Shown piece after piece: positions 1-11,767 of a stretch of 64,000 nucleotides of DNA (position 1 is its first letter; the number at the start of each line of letters is the position of its first letter). The notes under the pieces were generated by a model, which worked only from the letters and a program-made list of their open reading frames with translations, ran no database searches and was not told where the DNA came from. The DNA comes from Megaustenia siamemsis. Taxonomy: Eukaryota > Mollusca > Gastropoda > Stylommatophora > Ariophantidae. The stretch covers positions 58,921,603 to 58,985,602 of the forward strand of contig JAVIAB010000059.1 of the NCBI GenBank assembly GCA_032433765.1, written 5' to 3'. The translations under genes were made by a program, and so were the position numbers.

Positions 1-125
1 GATGAACACTTCAATCTATGGACTGCCTGCCGACAATAGCCACAGAGGTTAGATAATGTAGTTCGACTGTGGGAAAGATAGTATCATTCGTTCTTTACCT
101 CGTGAAGTAACTGCAGTGTTAGGAG

Positions 126-345
126 AAACGGAAAAAAATATATAGAAAAAAATAGGAAAAAATATATAGAAAAAAAATTGAAAAAATATATCGAAAGCAA
201 TAGAACAAAAATATAGAAAGAAACAGAAAAAATATAGAAAGAAATAGAAAAAATTATATAGAAAGAAATAGGAAAAAATATATAGAAAGAAATCTAAAAA
301 AATATAGAAAGAAATATAAAAAATATATAGAAAGAAATAAAAAAA
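126..345. repeat. A-rich minisatellite, unit about 22-25 bp
   Basis: Imperfect tandem copies of an A-rich unit around the core AAATATATAGAAAGAAATAG run through this stretch. It has no coding potential and directly precedes the foldback element at 352. Unit length drifts because the A runs vary. Confidence 0.8.
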
Positions 346-351
346 AAAACA

Positions 352-722
<371 letters not shown>

Positions 723-845
723 CGTTAATTTTCTATAATTTTATCCTTATATATTCCCCCCCCCCTTTTTTTTTTCCTTATAATTAGCTTAACTGTAGCT
801 TTCCATGTTTATTCATTACTCTGATTTGACCCTAATTGTGGAGGT

Positions 846-1510
846 CATCATCATCATGTACCATACCGGTTGACGTAGGCGATCATGTCCTTCCACAATC
901 TTCTATCTACAGTGCATCTATCAGTTTTGGTGTTGACTGTTTTTCCATGCCATGATATCAAGCTATCCATATTTTCTCTCTTTGGCGTCCGCGATCTCTC
1001 TTTCCTTTTATTTTGCCAGTTGTAACCAAGTATTCCAACTTTCCTCTTCTCATGATGTGCCCGAAAAAAATGTTGATTGTTTCTTTCTGATGTTTTTTAG
1101 GAGCTCCCTTTTAGTGTTGGCCTCTTTGAGAACTTCCTCATTAGTCTTTTTAGCTGTCCAGGGAACTTTCAACATTCTTCTGAGAAATCCCATCTCTGTG
1201 GCCTCTAATCGTCTTTTCATTTCTTTTTCTACTGTAAATGATTCGCTTCCATAGGTCAGAATTGGTTCTATATAACACCGACTCTTTCTCATTTCTATTG
1301 ACATAGATTTGTTGCATAAGATATTTTTCATTTTCTGAAACGCTATTTCGGCCTGAGCCATTCTGCTTTTTATTTCTGTGGTGCATCTTCAATCTGATGT
1401 TATTATTGTGCCCAAGTATTTCAGATGTTGCAATTGTTTCAAATTTGTTGGCGAGGTCAACAAATGTGATAATATACAGGTGTGTTCTCTTACAGTCATT
1501 TTTCATGAAA
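846..1510 (-). pseudogene. RTE-like retrotransposon 3' fragment (family B)
   Basis: The reverse strand, in two or three frames, encodes the C-terminal part of an RTE-type reverse transcriptase. Recognisable blocks are a residue run like YLGTIITSD (decayed), MAQAEIAFQKMKNIL, YIEPILTYGSESFTVEK, RRLEATEMGFLRRMLKVPWT and a GH(I/V)MRR-type segment further on. The element's 3' end lies at about 846 with a short CAT/ATG triplet tail. Frameshifts and 5' truncation show it is dead. It lies upstream of the LRR exon at 1775, so it sits in that gene's intron. Other family B pieces are near 29.5, 31, 33.6, 41.6 and 52.5 kb. Confidence 0.8.
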
Positions 1511-1774
1511 ATGACTGGGCAATTCCCTCCATTTTTATGTCAAATTTTAAGGTAGAATAGACTGTGAATGATAGCCGCAAAACTGTTTTGACAAGAAATA
1601 AACTTATCCAGATGGACTGCTACTCTTACGATCTAATATCTACTTCTTCGATATAATATGAACTTCTTTTTTTTTCATGAACTTATGTAATTAGCATTTG
1701 TTTCATAACTGAAGCTAAACAAAAATTATGTACTAAATATAAACCAATTGTGTCTATACCATTTTTTTCAACAG

Positions 1775-3051
1775 ACAAATAACATCACAAGGATACCAGC
1801 TGGAAGTCTACCGGCCAATCTATCAGCCATTTCTATGGCCAGCAACCCTATTCAGACAGTAGATGAGACTGCCTTTGACGAGTCCATCTACACGCTACAG
1901 GAACTAACCTTCTCAGAAGCTCGGTTCACACAAGTTCCTCAAGCCGTGTTTCATTTGAAGGTTCTCAAAACTTTAAAAATCGACGACACCAACATTCTTG
2001 TTTGGAACGATGACGGCATGAACCAGATCGGTCCTACCATAGAGACACTTAACCTTGTGGGTGTTGGGTTAAAAGCTTGGCCAGCCTGGATGACGTCAAT
2101 GACTAATTTAACGTTAATGACTATAGCTGATTGTCCTATCTCCTTCATCCCAGATGATGCTCTAAATCTGGTGGCCAATAAGTTAACATATTTAGATCTT
2201 TCAAACACCAGTATAACAAGACTCCCAAAGTCGCTGTCAAAGATGACGCTCTTAAGCATGTTAATCTTAAGTCAGAATAAGATAATTGACGTGACCTGGC
2301 TACCACAGTCAAGCCCTCTCCAAACGTTGTATCTCTATAGCAACAAAATAACAGATGCTCAACAACTGAGTAATGTTGTAAAATCTTCAGCACATACTCT
2401 ATATGACTTCGACATTCACGACAATTCTCTCACATCAATCCCCGAGTTGTCGTTCTTGACAGAGATATCGTACTTAAACTTTGCATTCAATCATCTATAT
2501 GACTCTAATTCTGGCTCACTTCCCTTTGCTCTTACAGAATTAAATATGGAAAACAATTTCCTTTCATCAATTCCTAGCATCATGCACAACGTTACAATTC
2601 TGTTGAAGTTATTTCTCAATTCAAACAACATAGAATTTGTTCAAGGATCCCACATACCGACCTCTGTAGAAGTTTTAGATTTAAGCTATAACTCAATATC
2701 TCAACTATCTAGATCTAGCTTCCCTAAGAATTCCAGCTTAAACTTTTTGATTCTAAACAACAATCCATTGACTACAATTTCCTCCGATGCGTTTAATAAT
2801 CTTGCTCTCCTCACAAAACTAAACTTTCGGAGTACTACAATAACCCGCTTGCCTGTAGCTGTTGCTTTTTTGAAAAGTCTTAACTTTTTGACGTTTCCAA
2901 CAGTACACATCTGGTATGTTCATGCCAGGAGCAAAGTTTGCGACCGTTGGCCACTTCGCTCGGCACCAACAACCTGATAGGTGATTGTGGAGTGACTAGT
3001 GTCTACTTTTTCTTGGCAGCGCTTAGTTCAGAATGTCCTCAGTTTTTGTGA
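1775..3051 (+). CDS. Secreted LRR protein, copy 1, exon 3 (partial gene, one frameshift)
   Basis: Large terminal exon of a leucine-rich-repeat protein. It opens after the acceptor TTTTTTTCAACAG (AG at 1773-1774) with TNNITRIPAGSLPANLS, matching the start of exon 3 in the other copies. About 16 LRRs follow with LxxLxLxxNxIxxI spacing; conserved blocks are AFDESIYTLQELTF, TNILVW, LPKSLSKMTLLS and NNNPLTTIS. The frame is open to a stop at 2975-2977. However, one base is missing at 2884-2892; reading across it restores the C-cap (CSCQEQSLRP type) and moves the stop to 3049-3051, where copy 3 has its equivalent stop. With that base the exon is 1278 nt. Exons 1 and 2 are not seen and should lie left of the window. 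There is no transmembrane segment, so a secreted product is inferred. The family resembles LRR proteins often annotated as 'oplophorus-luciferin 2-monooxygenase non-catalytic subunit-like' (from memory). Confidence 0.85.
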
Positions 3052-3204
3052 GAATTATTTGGTTATCTGTGGATGCCGTGAGGACACTTGCAGAACGAAT
3101 GCCATTGTATGTTATGAATACCATGATCTTCAAGTAATAGAATGTAACTGAATTCTTGAGAATGGGAAATATATGTTATCTGTTCTTCATCCCATAAACT
3201 TGGA

Positions 3205-3660
3205 GGTTAATGGGTCACCACTATCAGACTTTGTCTACCTTCTCCATTTCTCTCTTTCTTCATCAATTTTTTTGCAAATTCTACAAAGTCTAGGCCTATC
3301 CATTCTTTGAAGTTACTTTTCCATTTGTTTATCTTTATATCTCTCATTCTCGCTCCTTTAACAGTTCCTTGTAGAATCATCTTTTGTAGGCCAGACGATA
3401 GAGGTACGTGGCTAAACCATTTTGTTGTGTGCTTCTTCACAATAATTAAAAGATCATCATGATCTCCGATTGTTTGTTCGGTCCTGTAGCGAACTTGTTT
3501 CATTTGTGATACGATCTCAGTAAAAGATGCCCAAAATCTTCATCTTCATAGCTTGTCTTTTCTTCTGTATCTCTGCTGTAAGTGTCCATGTTTCGCAAGC
3601 AGATGCAACAAAACTGATATAGCAAGGGTGTGCAGCAGTCTGATTTTAGAAGAAGAGCGA
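3205..3660 (-). pseudogene. RTE-type reverse transcriptase C-terminal fragment
   Basis: The reverse strand encodes a C-terminal segment WFSHVPLSSGLQKMILQGTV followed by KWKSNFKEWIGLDF and KKLMKKERNGE. This is the tail found in RTE elements that are often mislabelled 'craniofacial development protein 2-like'. The upstream part (about 3505-3660) is frame-shifted. It starts 150 bp after the LRR copy 1 stop. It is 5'-truncated and nonfunctional. Confidence 0.75.
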
Positions 3661-3939
3661 TTTTCTTTTAATTCCAAATAAGTTTGAGCGTGCAGGTGCT
3701 ACTGTAGTTTGTGCTATTCAAGCCGATGTTACAGATCTTTTGAGACTTCATTGCTGTCAATTAACCCAGGATATTTAAAAGTGTCAATTATTTATAGTTC
3801 TTGCCAATTTACAATGATTTTTGCAGCAAGGCTCCCCTCCAGCGTAATTAGCCATCAGTTTTGTTTTCTCATTGACTTCCATGCCATAAGTATAGCACGT
3901 TTTATCTATTCGTTGTGTCAAGTCTATTAATCCTTGTTA

Positions 3940-4235
3940 TGGTTATAGTTATGGAAAGTCCCGGTATCACTGCAAACGAATTAAAATCCATAATTGTTCA
4001 ACCGTCCGTGCCAGTGGAATCATCCGAAATAATATCTCATCTCCCAAATAAACAAAGGTAGCTGCAGTCCAGATCATAGCACTGTCAGCACACGCCAAAA
4101 GACATAAGGCAAAACTGCAGAGAACGTGAACACAACCATCTGTTCCCCATCATACGATATCATTTATTGTAAATAATCGGAATATCGGAACACGATCGAA
4201 ACGTATGAAACGCACAGCTCACGGTGTGCACAGAG
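3940..4235 (+). repeat. Unclassified dispersed repeat R1, copy 1
   Basis: Copy of a repeat seen four times in the window (also 23495, 37003 on the minus strand, and 51693). It starts with GGTTATAGTTATGG-type hexamers, then CCCGGTATCACTGCAAACG, and translates to a partly open stretch around GITANELKSIIVQPSVPVES. It shares with the 51.7-kb copy a right part containing CACAGCTCACGGTGTGCACAG. On the minus strand the repeat would end in (CCATAA)n, like the 3' tail of a non-LTR element or SINE. The strand given is only a convention. Confidence 0.6.
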
Positions 4236-4470
4236 CACTGAACTCATCGTATGTATGTGCTAAACCCTCGATGTCATCAGCAAACATCAGGTTGGTTATT
4301 GTTGTGCGGTCAATGCCGACAGTACTCTCACAGTTTCCTAAATCATGAAAATGTGTGGCAATTGTTAACCCGGGTTGCATCCGATCCGGTATGGAATCGG
4401 AGAGTCCGTCTGTCATTTGTGCCATCGTTCTACAATAACCTGAGGAGCACAATCCTCTCCAGGATGGTAG
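4236..4470 (-). pseudogene. Reverse transcriptase fragment with FADD-like motif
   Basis: The minus strand is open for 77 codons (4219-4452) and contains TTITNLMFADDIEGLA, which fits the catalytic (F/Y)xDD box of a non-LTR reverse transcriptase. Sequence before and after is decayed. It lies directly beside repeat R1 in the orientation in which R1 would be the element's 3' end, so the two may belong to one element. That link is inference. Confidence 0.5.
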
Positions 4471-4760
4471 TAGCTAAACCTGTCGGAGACCGCAGACATT
4501 GTCTCTACAACTGACATCCTGTGCCTGCCATCACGGAGTGGAGACCATGATTGGCACTATTTGTCGACTGCTCGAAAAGATATTAAGCCAGCTCGGAGCT
4601 GACAATGGCAGAAAGAAAATAGCTCTTTACGGTTGCGTGTAATCAATCATTACATGTGGAAGTGAATTATGGACAAGTGGACTAACAACAACAAAAACAT
4701 ATTTGAAAGTCACAACAGATGTGATTTTACACTAGATTAATGAGCCAAAAATGTAATGAG

Positions 4761-4763
<3 letters not shown>

Positions 4764-4803
<40 letters not shown>
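4764..4803. repeat. (CT)n microsatellite
   Basis: About 20 uninterrupted CT dinucleotides. Confidence 0.95.
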
Positions 4804-4804
<1 letters not shown>

Positions 4805-4808
<4 letters not shown>

Positions 4809-5730
4809 TCGCTTTCCCTTGTACTACTTCAACGTTCTAGCTCTAGCCATTCTTGCAGCCCCATCCATTATCAATTGATGTTGTTGTCCCGGATGTTGTC
4901 AGTCCATCTTACACTGGGTTTACCACGGGCCCTTCGTTCATCTCCTTTTATATGTTGTTTTGTATAGAATCTTTTGGTATTCATTCCAAATAAGTAAATC
5001 GTTTCATTTTTTTTTGTCTCTGCATGTAGTTTATGTCTGATTCAATGCCAAGCATGTACTGTAGGTACTGTCCAACAACATCATTTCTGATTCTGTCTCT
5101 TCTGGTCACTCCAAGCCCTTTTCTCAAACATCGCATATTTATGTTGATTTGCTTCCTTTTGTGTTTGTTTTTTTGTGAGTGACCATGTTTGACACTGATA
5201 TCACAAGATGGGTATCAGTGACTTTGTGATGGTAGGTAATGTCTAGCGCTGAAGTATGCGGAGTAGCGCCCTAATATCAGGTTTACATTGTTACATCAAG
5301 TTCCCAGATATTTGAAGTCTGTAACTTGCTTTATAATGTGGTGTTCCACTTATATGTTTAATAGCTTCTTTTGCCATCCTATTGCCATGATTCTGATTTG
5401 TCAATGCTTATTTTCAAAATTATTCATTTTCCATACATCCATTATTCATAAATGATATATGTTATTGACGTTCTGCTTTGTTGCAATCAGGTCTTGATCA
5501 TCAACAGAAAATAGTTCATTATATCTTCATCATGTGGCTTCCTATTCTTGCATGCTTTCTGCATAAGTGATGATCAAGAAAGGAGATAATACACAATCTT
5601 GTGTAACTCCAAATCTTATTTAGAATAGTTTAAATGTTCCTTTTTGTTCTTATTGCACTTGTACAATCACAGCATAAACTTTTGCAGCATCTAAGAATGC
5701 ATCTATGTTTTACTGAGTAAATATTTACTA
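4805..5730 (-). pseudogene. Non-LTR reverse transcriptase fragment, heavily decayed
   Basis: Reading the minus strand through several frameshifts gives reverse-transcriptase landmarks in the right order. Near 5580-5620 is a block like GVTQDCVLSPFLI (consensus GVRQGCVLSPLLF). Near 5100-5130 is GLGVTRRDRIRNDVVGQYL, typical of the RTE C-terminal region. Near 4900-4930 is a tail like GPWVNPV*DGLTTS. No frame stays open, so it is a relic. Confidence 0.65.
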
Positions 5731-5829
5731 TAACACATTTCTATCCACACGGGCACATGCTTTTTTGTTTCAATCAAAGGCCAGCACCATGAACAAAATA
5801 AAATAATAAATAAAATATATTGTTTGACA

Positions 5830-6189
5830 AGGGAGCTAAAAGGTAGAAGAGAGAAGATTGCTTGACAAGAACACTCAAAGTATAACGAGAGGGATGGACA
5901 CCTCCACCCATCAAGGGGAGATCAAGCCATCACACTTCGCCTACGCACTGGCGACAAAACAATGAAAAACCTCATGTTCACCAAACTCAAAAAAGGAACT
6001 ACCAGCCAATGCCACTGTTTACTGGATGGCATGACAACAAAACATGTTCTACGGGATTGCCACCAGTACACAGGCTTGAGGTGGACAATGTGGTCCACAC
6101 CCACCTCTCCGGAAAATAAACTCAACGGGGTAGCCGAATCACTTAAACAGACAGCTGACATCATAAGAGAGTCCGGAGTCCTAGTCTGA
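5830..6189 (+). pseudogene. Jockey-like retrotransposon ORF2 C-terminus
   Basis: The plus strand encodes the C-terminal tail found after the RNase H domain of many Jockey/I-type ORF2 proteins: QAITLRLRTGDKTMKNL, then a Cys/His segment CHCLLDGMTTKHVLRDC, then LKQTADIIRESGVLV and a stop at 6187-6189. The C-x-C...H-x-L-x-D-C layout is typical of these tails. Only the last ~120 codons remain. Confidence 0.7.
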
Positions 6190-6442
6190 ATGAGCCATGA
6201 TCGCATTAAAAGATATATTTTCTCTCCGGTATTGCTATGCAAATATTCTTTTTATATTTTATATTCTTCTCTGTTAGCTGCTGGAGTGTTAAGTTTGCAT
6301 CTGTGCAACTGCTATTGTTTTCACCTTAACCCATTTAAGATAATGAGTACGTTCTAAAAAAAAAAAGCTAAATATAAAATGACTGAAAATGCAAAACAAA
6401 AACCTGATTGGGGCAAAGATAACGTCAATTATAATCAATCTC
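6190..6442. other. Unannotated spacer
   Basis: AT-rich sequence between the Jockey-like tail and the 51-bp minisatellite. No gene or repeat recognised. Confidence 0.5.
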
Positions 6443-7258
6443 TTCCATAGATAAATGTACGGGACAAAGATAACGCCACTTACAATCAATTTCTTCCCTA
6501 GCTCAAGGGACGGAACAATGGTAAAACCATCTACAATGATTTTTTTCCCTAGATCACGGGACGGAACAATGGTAACACCATCTACAATGATTTTTTTCCC
6601 TAGATCAAGGGACAGAACAATCGTAACACCATCTACAATGAATTTTTTCCCTAGATCACGGTACGGAACAATGGTAACACCATCTACAATGATTTTTTCC
6701 CTAGATCACGGGACGGAACAATGGTAACACCATCTACAATGATTTTTTCCCTAGATCACGGTACGGAACAATGGTAACACCATCTACAATGATTTTTTTC
6801 CCTAGATCACGGGACGGAACAATGGTAACACCATCTACAATGATTTTTTCCCTAGATCAAGGGATGGAACAATGGTAACACCAGCTACAATGAATTTTTT
6901 CCCTAGATCACGGGACGGAACAATGGTAACACCATCTACAATGATTTTTTTTCCTAGATCACGGGACGGAACAATGGTAACACCATCTACAATGATTTTT
7001 TTCCCTAGATCAAGGGACAGAACAATCGTAACACCATCTACAATGAATTTTTCCCTAGATCACGGTACGGAACAATGGTAACACCATCTACAATGATTTT
7101 TTTTCCCTAGATCACGGTACGGAACAATGGTAACACCATCTACAATGATTTTTTCCCTAGATCAAGGGACGGAACAATGGTAACACCAGCTACAATGAAT
7201 TTTTTCCCTAGATCACGGGACGGAACAATGGTAACACCATCTACAATGAATTTCTTTC
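6443..7258. repeat. 51-bp minisatellite, about 16 copies
   Basis: The unit contains CCCTAGATCACGGGACGG, then AACAATGGTAACACCATC and a T run of variable length, giving 50-53 bp. Because 51 is a multiple of three, short stretches translate as a 17-residue repeat (MVTPSTMIFFPRSRDGT), but varying T runs break the frame. It is noncoding. The first unit (from 6443) is the most diverged. Confidence 0.9.
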
Positions 7259-7381
7259 CAACATTAATCTGAAGGAACACAGATTGAAACTTTCTGTAAA
7301 GAACGCTTTTATTAGTTGCTTATTGAATAGGACTTTGCCTCGATATCTACTTATTTAAACCTTAAAATATATTATTACACT

Positions 7382-8235
7382 GAGAAAATATTTAAAAACA
7401 TCGCAGAGATGCCAAGCCTAAACATTAATAGAAAGATAATCAATACCCTTAGATATGCTGATGATACTGTATTACTAGCAGAAAATCCTAAAAATCTACA
7501 ATTACTTAATAAAAGAAAACATGACAAGCAAAAAAAAAAACATGGATTAAATATGAATATCAAAAAGACTAAAACTATGATCATGAACAAAGAAAATCCT
7601 CAAAACCTACAAGCGGATATCAAAATTGTAGGAATAGATCTGGAGACAGTTCAGAACTACATCTACCTTGGCCTTACTGTAACCAACGATGGAAAATGTA
7701 CACAAAGAATAGGAATGGCAAAAAGTAATTTTAATGCCATGAAGAACATACTAACATCAAAACAAATAACACCAGAGCTAAAACTAAGAAAGCAAAATGT
7801 TATATCTTCTCAACTTTCCTATATGGTGCAGAAACACGGACATTGGACAAAAAGACAGAACACAAAATTGAAGCCGTTGAAATATAGATATATAGAAGAA
7901 TATATAGAATTAGATGGAATGAATAGAAAACAAACGATGAAGTCTTAAGACAACTAAAAATGAAAAGAGAACTATTAAATACATTCAAACAAGATAAATG
8001 CGATTTTTGGGGCATGTTAAAAGACACGACAGCCTACTAAACGTAATCTAGGAGGGAAAAATACAAGGTGAAAGAGGCAAAGGCATACCAAGACTAATAT
8101 GGACGAGTAACATCAAAAGATAGACAAGTCAACCTTTGACAACCTGCAGCATCAAAGCAAGAGACAGAGCAGAATGGCGCATCATGGTAGCCAACCTTCG
8201 TTGCAAGATGACACTCGATGATGATGATGATGATG
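7382..8235 (+). pseudogene. RTE-like retrotransposon 3' part (family A)
   Basis: Begins inside the reverse transcriptase (EKIFKNIAEMPSLN) and is open from 7409 to 7948. It shows the catalytic box TLRYADDTVLLAEN, then NIKKTKTMIMNKEN, YIYLGLTVTNDGKC and MAKSNFNAMKNILTSKQITP. Decay follows after about 7790. The 3' end is a (GAT)n run at about 8215-8235 after AACCTTCGTTGCAAGATGAC, the same end as the other family A copies. Family A pieces also lie at 15347, 18593, 31983, 44260 and 48535. It is 5'-truncated and frame-shifted. Confidence 0.85.
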
Positions 8236-9163
8236 CAATATATTATAATGTCTTTCGTGTTAGCAATTCATACAGGCCCTTCGTCTTTCTTTAACACATT
8301 CAAATAACATTTGTTTTTGACAGTCAAACAAACTCTTGTTATCTTTCATCGTACAAAAACATATTTATTTCATATTATTACATTTTTACGGTCGCATGTT
8401 ATATTACCACATAATAAAGTATTGTCAGTAGTATTATAATCCAACTATCGGTCGGTCTGGATTACCATCGGATTCGCTTAATCCTGGAACCAGTAAATCA
8501 CAAAACACATTTCTAGATGTCTAAACATCAGCTTTTATTGTGGACTAACTACGTCTGTTATTTATTAACCTTTCCCCAGTAAACGTAGCATTACTAACTG
8601 TTCTCGGCTAATTATTGCTCGTTATCGCTAATCTGTGCTCATCTCCACCTGTTTTCTGCGCGCTGTTGCTCGCTGTTATTTATTTCGTCTCTCTCTCTCT
8701 GGGTCTGAGAGTGAGTGTCCTTACTTCCTGGGAACTCCCTTTTTACCCGCCTACCTGTCTATCCGCTCACGTGTCTGTTAAAAAAATATTTCTTTAAGTA
8801 TTTGTTCACTTTGTGCCCATCCGCCCACACATTCTTGTAATATGTTTTTTTTTTTAAAATAAATATTACGCCTACGCAGTCTAACGACCATGACTACAAC
8901 TTCAATTTTTAATTACACCGAGCATAGACATACCTGGTTGCGAAACAATTGAAATTATCAGAAAGAAGAAATCTTAATTGCACTCTTGTCTTCAGTAGAT
9001 AGTTTAATAAAATAACTGCTCTATAGCAAATTCTATACTTGAAAATGTATAGAGATTCAATGCGCAACTCATTTATAACAGGTCCATTGAAACATACACA
9101 TTTGTTAAAATATGTTTGGCAATAGCTGCAATAGTTAGACCCACTGAACGACTATATATAATA
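8236..9163. other. No feature recognised
   Basis: AT-rich intergenic DNA, with a short CT-rich patch near 8690. No convincing ORF, repeat or RNA gene seen. Confidence 0.5.
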
Positions 9164-9219
9164 AAAGTAAAGTAAAGTGCCCCCGTCACACCAAGTGGTG
9201 TATAGGGAATATGGTGTTA
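9164..9219 (-). mobile_element. SINE-1 fragment (3' side), split by transposon copy A
   Basis: Minus-strand tail of the SINE-1 family: AAAGTAAAGTGCCCCCGTCA, then a block like AGTGGTGTATAGGGAATATG, ending GGTGTTA. It stops exactly where transposon copy A begins and resumes at 11611. The SINE was therefore present before the transposon inserted. Confidence 0.8.
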
Positions 9220-11608
9220 TAGTCCGTTCAGATTCGTTTGCCGAGATGTTATGATTTATAATTCAAAAAGTTCTTGATGATTTCACATGATTTTTGGCAT
9301 ACGGTGTTAAAATGTCCATGTCACGAGAACATATGTGTTACTCGATGTCTAGCTATAACGGTTTTCTTAAAGCGGCGAATTCCTTTGATCTTTGCCCATG
9401 TAACTATTATTTTGACCCTAATCAAATGTTTTACAGTAATCTAGTGCAACGATGACCCATAGGCGTGTCCATAAAATTTTACTTGGTGGCAAGTATACAA
9501 ATTTTAAATTATATATAGAAACTTTTGTTCGTAGAGTCAATTTGATATAGTTCCATGCTCTTGGTGTGAGTTTCCCAAATGTTGTCGCTGCCTTTCAAAT
9601 ACGTACATTTAGTTCCTCATCTAAGGAAAGTGTGGCTGTAATAGTGGATCCAAGATAGCTGAACTTCTGTACTAACTCAAGCAGGCTTCAATTCAAAGTA
9701 ATGGTTGTTGTTTGCTTATAACATATTTTTGATTGCTTGGGTGGTCTTGAACAATAAAACTGTTTAACAAATCAACTAGGAAATTTTGCAAATCAAACTA
9801 TTTATCTGTAGACTTAATCAGAGTAATGATCATTCAGAATCAGACGAGTCAAATAGGTCGATTACTGCTTTCGGCTGAACAAACAACAAACCATCCTTTT
9901 TCCTATATTCCTCTTCTTGTCGTAACACATGATCCTCACATTTTACCCAGTAGTCTTTATTTATATTGATAGAGCCTGATTTGTAAGTGTCTCAACATCG
10001 CATAATTTGAAAGTTTTATTTGTATATGCTACGTGTCCTTTAACTTTTGCCCAAACTAGTTCTATAGGATTTAAGTGTGCATGATATGGAGGTAGTCTCA
10101 AACATCTATGGCCATGTTCTTGAATTAACTTGTCTATTTTAAATATCTTTGTACGTTGTGTCTGTTTTACAAGGCTAAGCAATTCGGGTTTCAAGTAGCT
10201 GTCGTTAACTTGTATGTGTTCTTTTATGAGCCACGTTTTGATTGCATCTTTTGTACTTGATGATGTTGGGATTCTATCTTCTACGTTAACTACGTTATGG
10301 TATGAAGCATTGTCCATTATCAGACAAGAAGGTCGATCTAATATTGGAAGGATACTTTTCTCGATCCAGTCTTTAAATATGTGCCCATTCATTTCGGAGT
10401 GGTAGTCTCTATTGTCTATGGATTTTGAAATGAAAACGAGATGAGCATTCTGCAACAACCCATTATGTCTGCTATCTGCATGTGCAACTATCAAACGTTG
10501 CCCTTTACTGCTTGGTACTGATCTTTTAATACTTCCATCTGCTAACTGCCATTCCTTTTCATTTGTATGATGAGCGTTGATCCAAGTTTCATCTAAATAA
10601 ACAATATCATAATCATTTTCGCGCATTTCCTTCACTTCACGTAAATACTTGCTTCTAAGAGCTACTAGATGTGGCTTCTCACAAATAATGTTTTTTCCAC
10701 CAGCATACTTTCTAAAGGTGAAGCCTGCACTTCTTAATATTTTCCATAATGAAGTTTTTGATATTTCAATGTCGTTGTTAGTTTTCAGCCAAAGCTTCAA
10801 CTTTCTAAGTGTCACTTCTTCGTTTATATCAAACATTCGACAGATTTCTCTTTTTACTAGGTCCTTATCAAAACTGTCTAACGTTTCTTTCCTTCCTTGC
10901 TTTCTTGCATTTGTTGGCAATAAATATCCGCTTCCTTTAACTATTCGATCAAATGAACGTTTACACAAACCTAAAATATGCATTGTTCTCTTCTCAGGGT
11001 TTGATAAAGAACAATAAAGATGTCCCTTTTTACGCTCTCTGCAGAAGTATTGATAAATCTTTATAGCAATGTTATGCTCAGTAAAATATTTTGCCTTTAT
11101 ATTCATTCTCACATAGACTTGCAGAAGATAATATGGATAGTGCCGCCTCCTTTCTGTAAATATTGAGATTTGCCTCTGAATTATGACTCGAACTCGAGTC
11201 TACGGCCGTGATTTTGACGTCACATAATTTCCGGTTTCGGCTAAAATGTCATTTTGTGCTAAACGGGAAATTTCATATGTAACATTTCTTTATAAAAATT
11301 TATAGTGGAAACATAACTATTTTAGGACGGTGCGCATTCAGCCGTGAAGGTCATGCCTATATGTTAAAGAATCAGCTGTGAGATGTAAGCATCTACATAA
11401 TCCCGCCGGTGTTTATAATATCGATTAACTTTTCTTTAATATAGGTTAAATAAGGCATCTTTGAAACTGGATCACATTTCTTTGATAAAAAAATATTTTT
11501 ATAGCGACATTAGTATTCTAAACCTAACTTCAAAAGATCAATGCAAATGAACAATAAGTTTTTGCAAAAAATAAATTAATGTCTAGGCAAACGAATCTGA
11601 ACGGACTA
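9220..11608 (-). mobile_element. Tc1/mariner-type DNA transposon, copy A (2389 bp)
   Basis: Terminal inverted repeats of 23 bp are identical: TAGTCCGTTCAGATTCG... at 9220-9242 and its reverse complement at 11586-11608. The flanking dinucleotide is TA on both sides (9218-9219 and 11609-11610), and removing the element restores the SINE-1 text GGTGTTA/GTGACC. That is a TA target duplication, the hallmark of the IS630/Tc1/mariner superfamily. Inside is one minus-strand transposase gene. A related copy lies at 19848-21945. Confidence 0.92.
9961..11112 (-). CDS. DDE transposase of transposon copy A (C-terminus frame-shifted)
   Basis: Open for 383 codons. The N-terminal third holds a helix-turn-helix-like stretch (about residues 40-60, ILGLCKRSFDRIVKG) and a basic NARKQGRKE segment. 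The catalytic core shows VYLDETWINAHHT (D174), CLIMDNASYHN (D267) and YHAHLNPIELVWAKVKG (E351). This is a DDE triad with 92 and 83 residues between the acids. Tc1 and mariner have 34 residues between the second D and the third acid, so this belongs to a long-spacing branch; I recall one described as DD82E/Sailor, but the assignment needs a search. The frame ends at 9961 after ALSI. Adding one base near 9966-9985 would continue homology with copy B to ...LFDSSDSE and a stop at 9830-9832. So this copy is either a recent pseudogene or carries an assembly error. Confidence 0.9.
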   Translation of the reverse strand: MRMNIKAKYFTEHNIAIKIYQYFCRERKKGHLYCSLSNPEKRTMHILGLCKRSFDRIVKGSGYLLPTNARKQGRKETLDSFDKDLVKREICRMFDINEEVTLRKLKLWLKTNNDIEISKTSLWKILRSAGFTFRKYAGGKNIICEKPHLVALRSKYLREVKEMRENDYDIVYLDETWINAHHTNEKEWQLADGSIKRSVPSSKGQRLIVAHADSRHNGLLQNAHLVFISKSIDNRDYHSEMNGHIFKDWIEKSILPILDRPSCLIMDNASYHNVVNVEDRIPTSSSTKDAIKTWLIKEHIQVNDSYLKPELLSLVKQTQRTKIFKIDKLIQEHGHRCLRLPPYHAHLNPIELVWAKVKGHVAYTNKTFKLCDVETLTNQALSI

Positions 11609-11610
11609 TA

Positions 11611-11675
11611 GTGACCATAAATTTTACAGACCTTAGACTGCAATTTCACTAACCACTGAACTATCGCGGTTCCCT
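11611..11675 (-). mobile_element. SINE-1 fragment (5' side), beyond transposon copy A
   Basis: Continuation of the SINE at 9164-9219: GTGACCATAAATTTTACAGA, then an internal deletion of about 110 bp, then the tRNA-like head, whose minus strand reads GAACCGCGATAGTTCAGTGG. The internal deletion means the SINE was already damaged or was damaged later. Confidence 0.75.
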
Positions 11676-11699
11676 ATCATATATTATACTTACATTAAA

Positions 11700-11764
<65 letters not shown>
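11700..11764. repeat. (TA)n microsatellite
   Basis: About 30 TA dinucleotides, directly before a non-LTR fragment. The array is a likely replication or assembly weak point. Confidence 0.95.

Positions 11765-11765
<1 letters not shown>

Positions 11766-11767
<2 letters not shown>

Noticed and set aside
952..1560. Plus-strand frames across 952-1560
   Set aside because: Antisense shadows of the minus-strand RTE family B fragment.
10214..11017. Plus-strand frames inside transposon copy A
   Set aside because: Antisense to the transposase gene.
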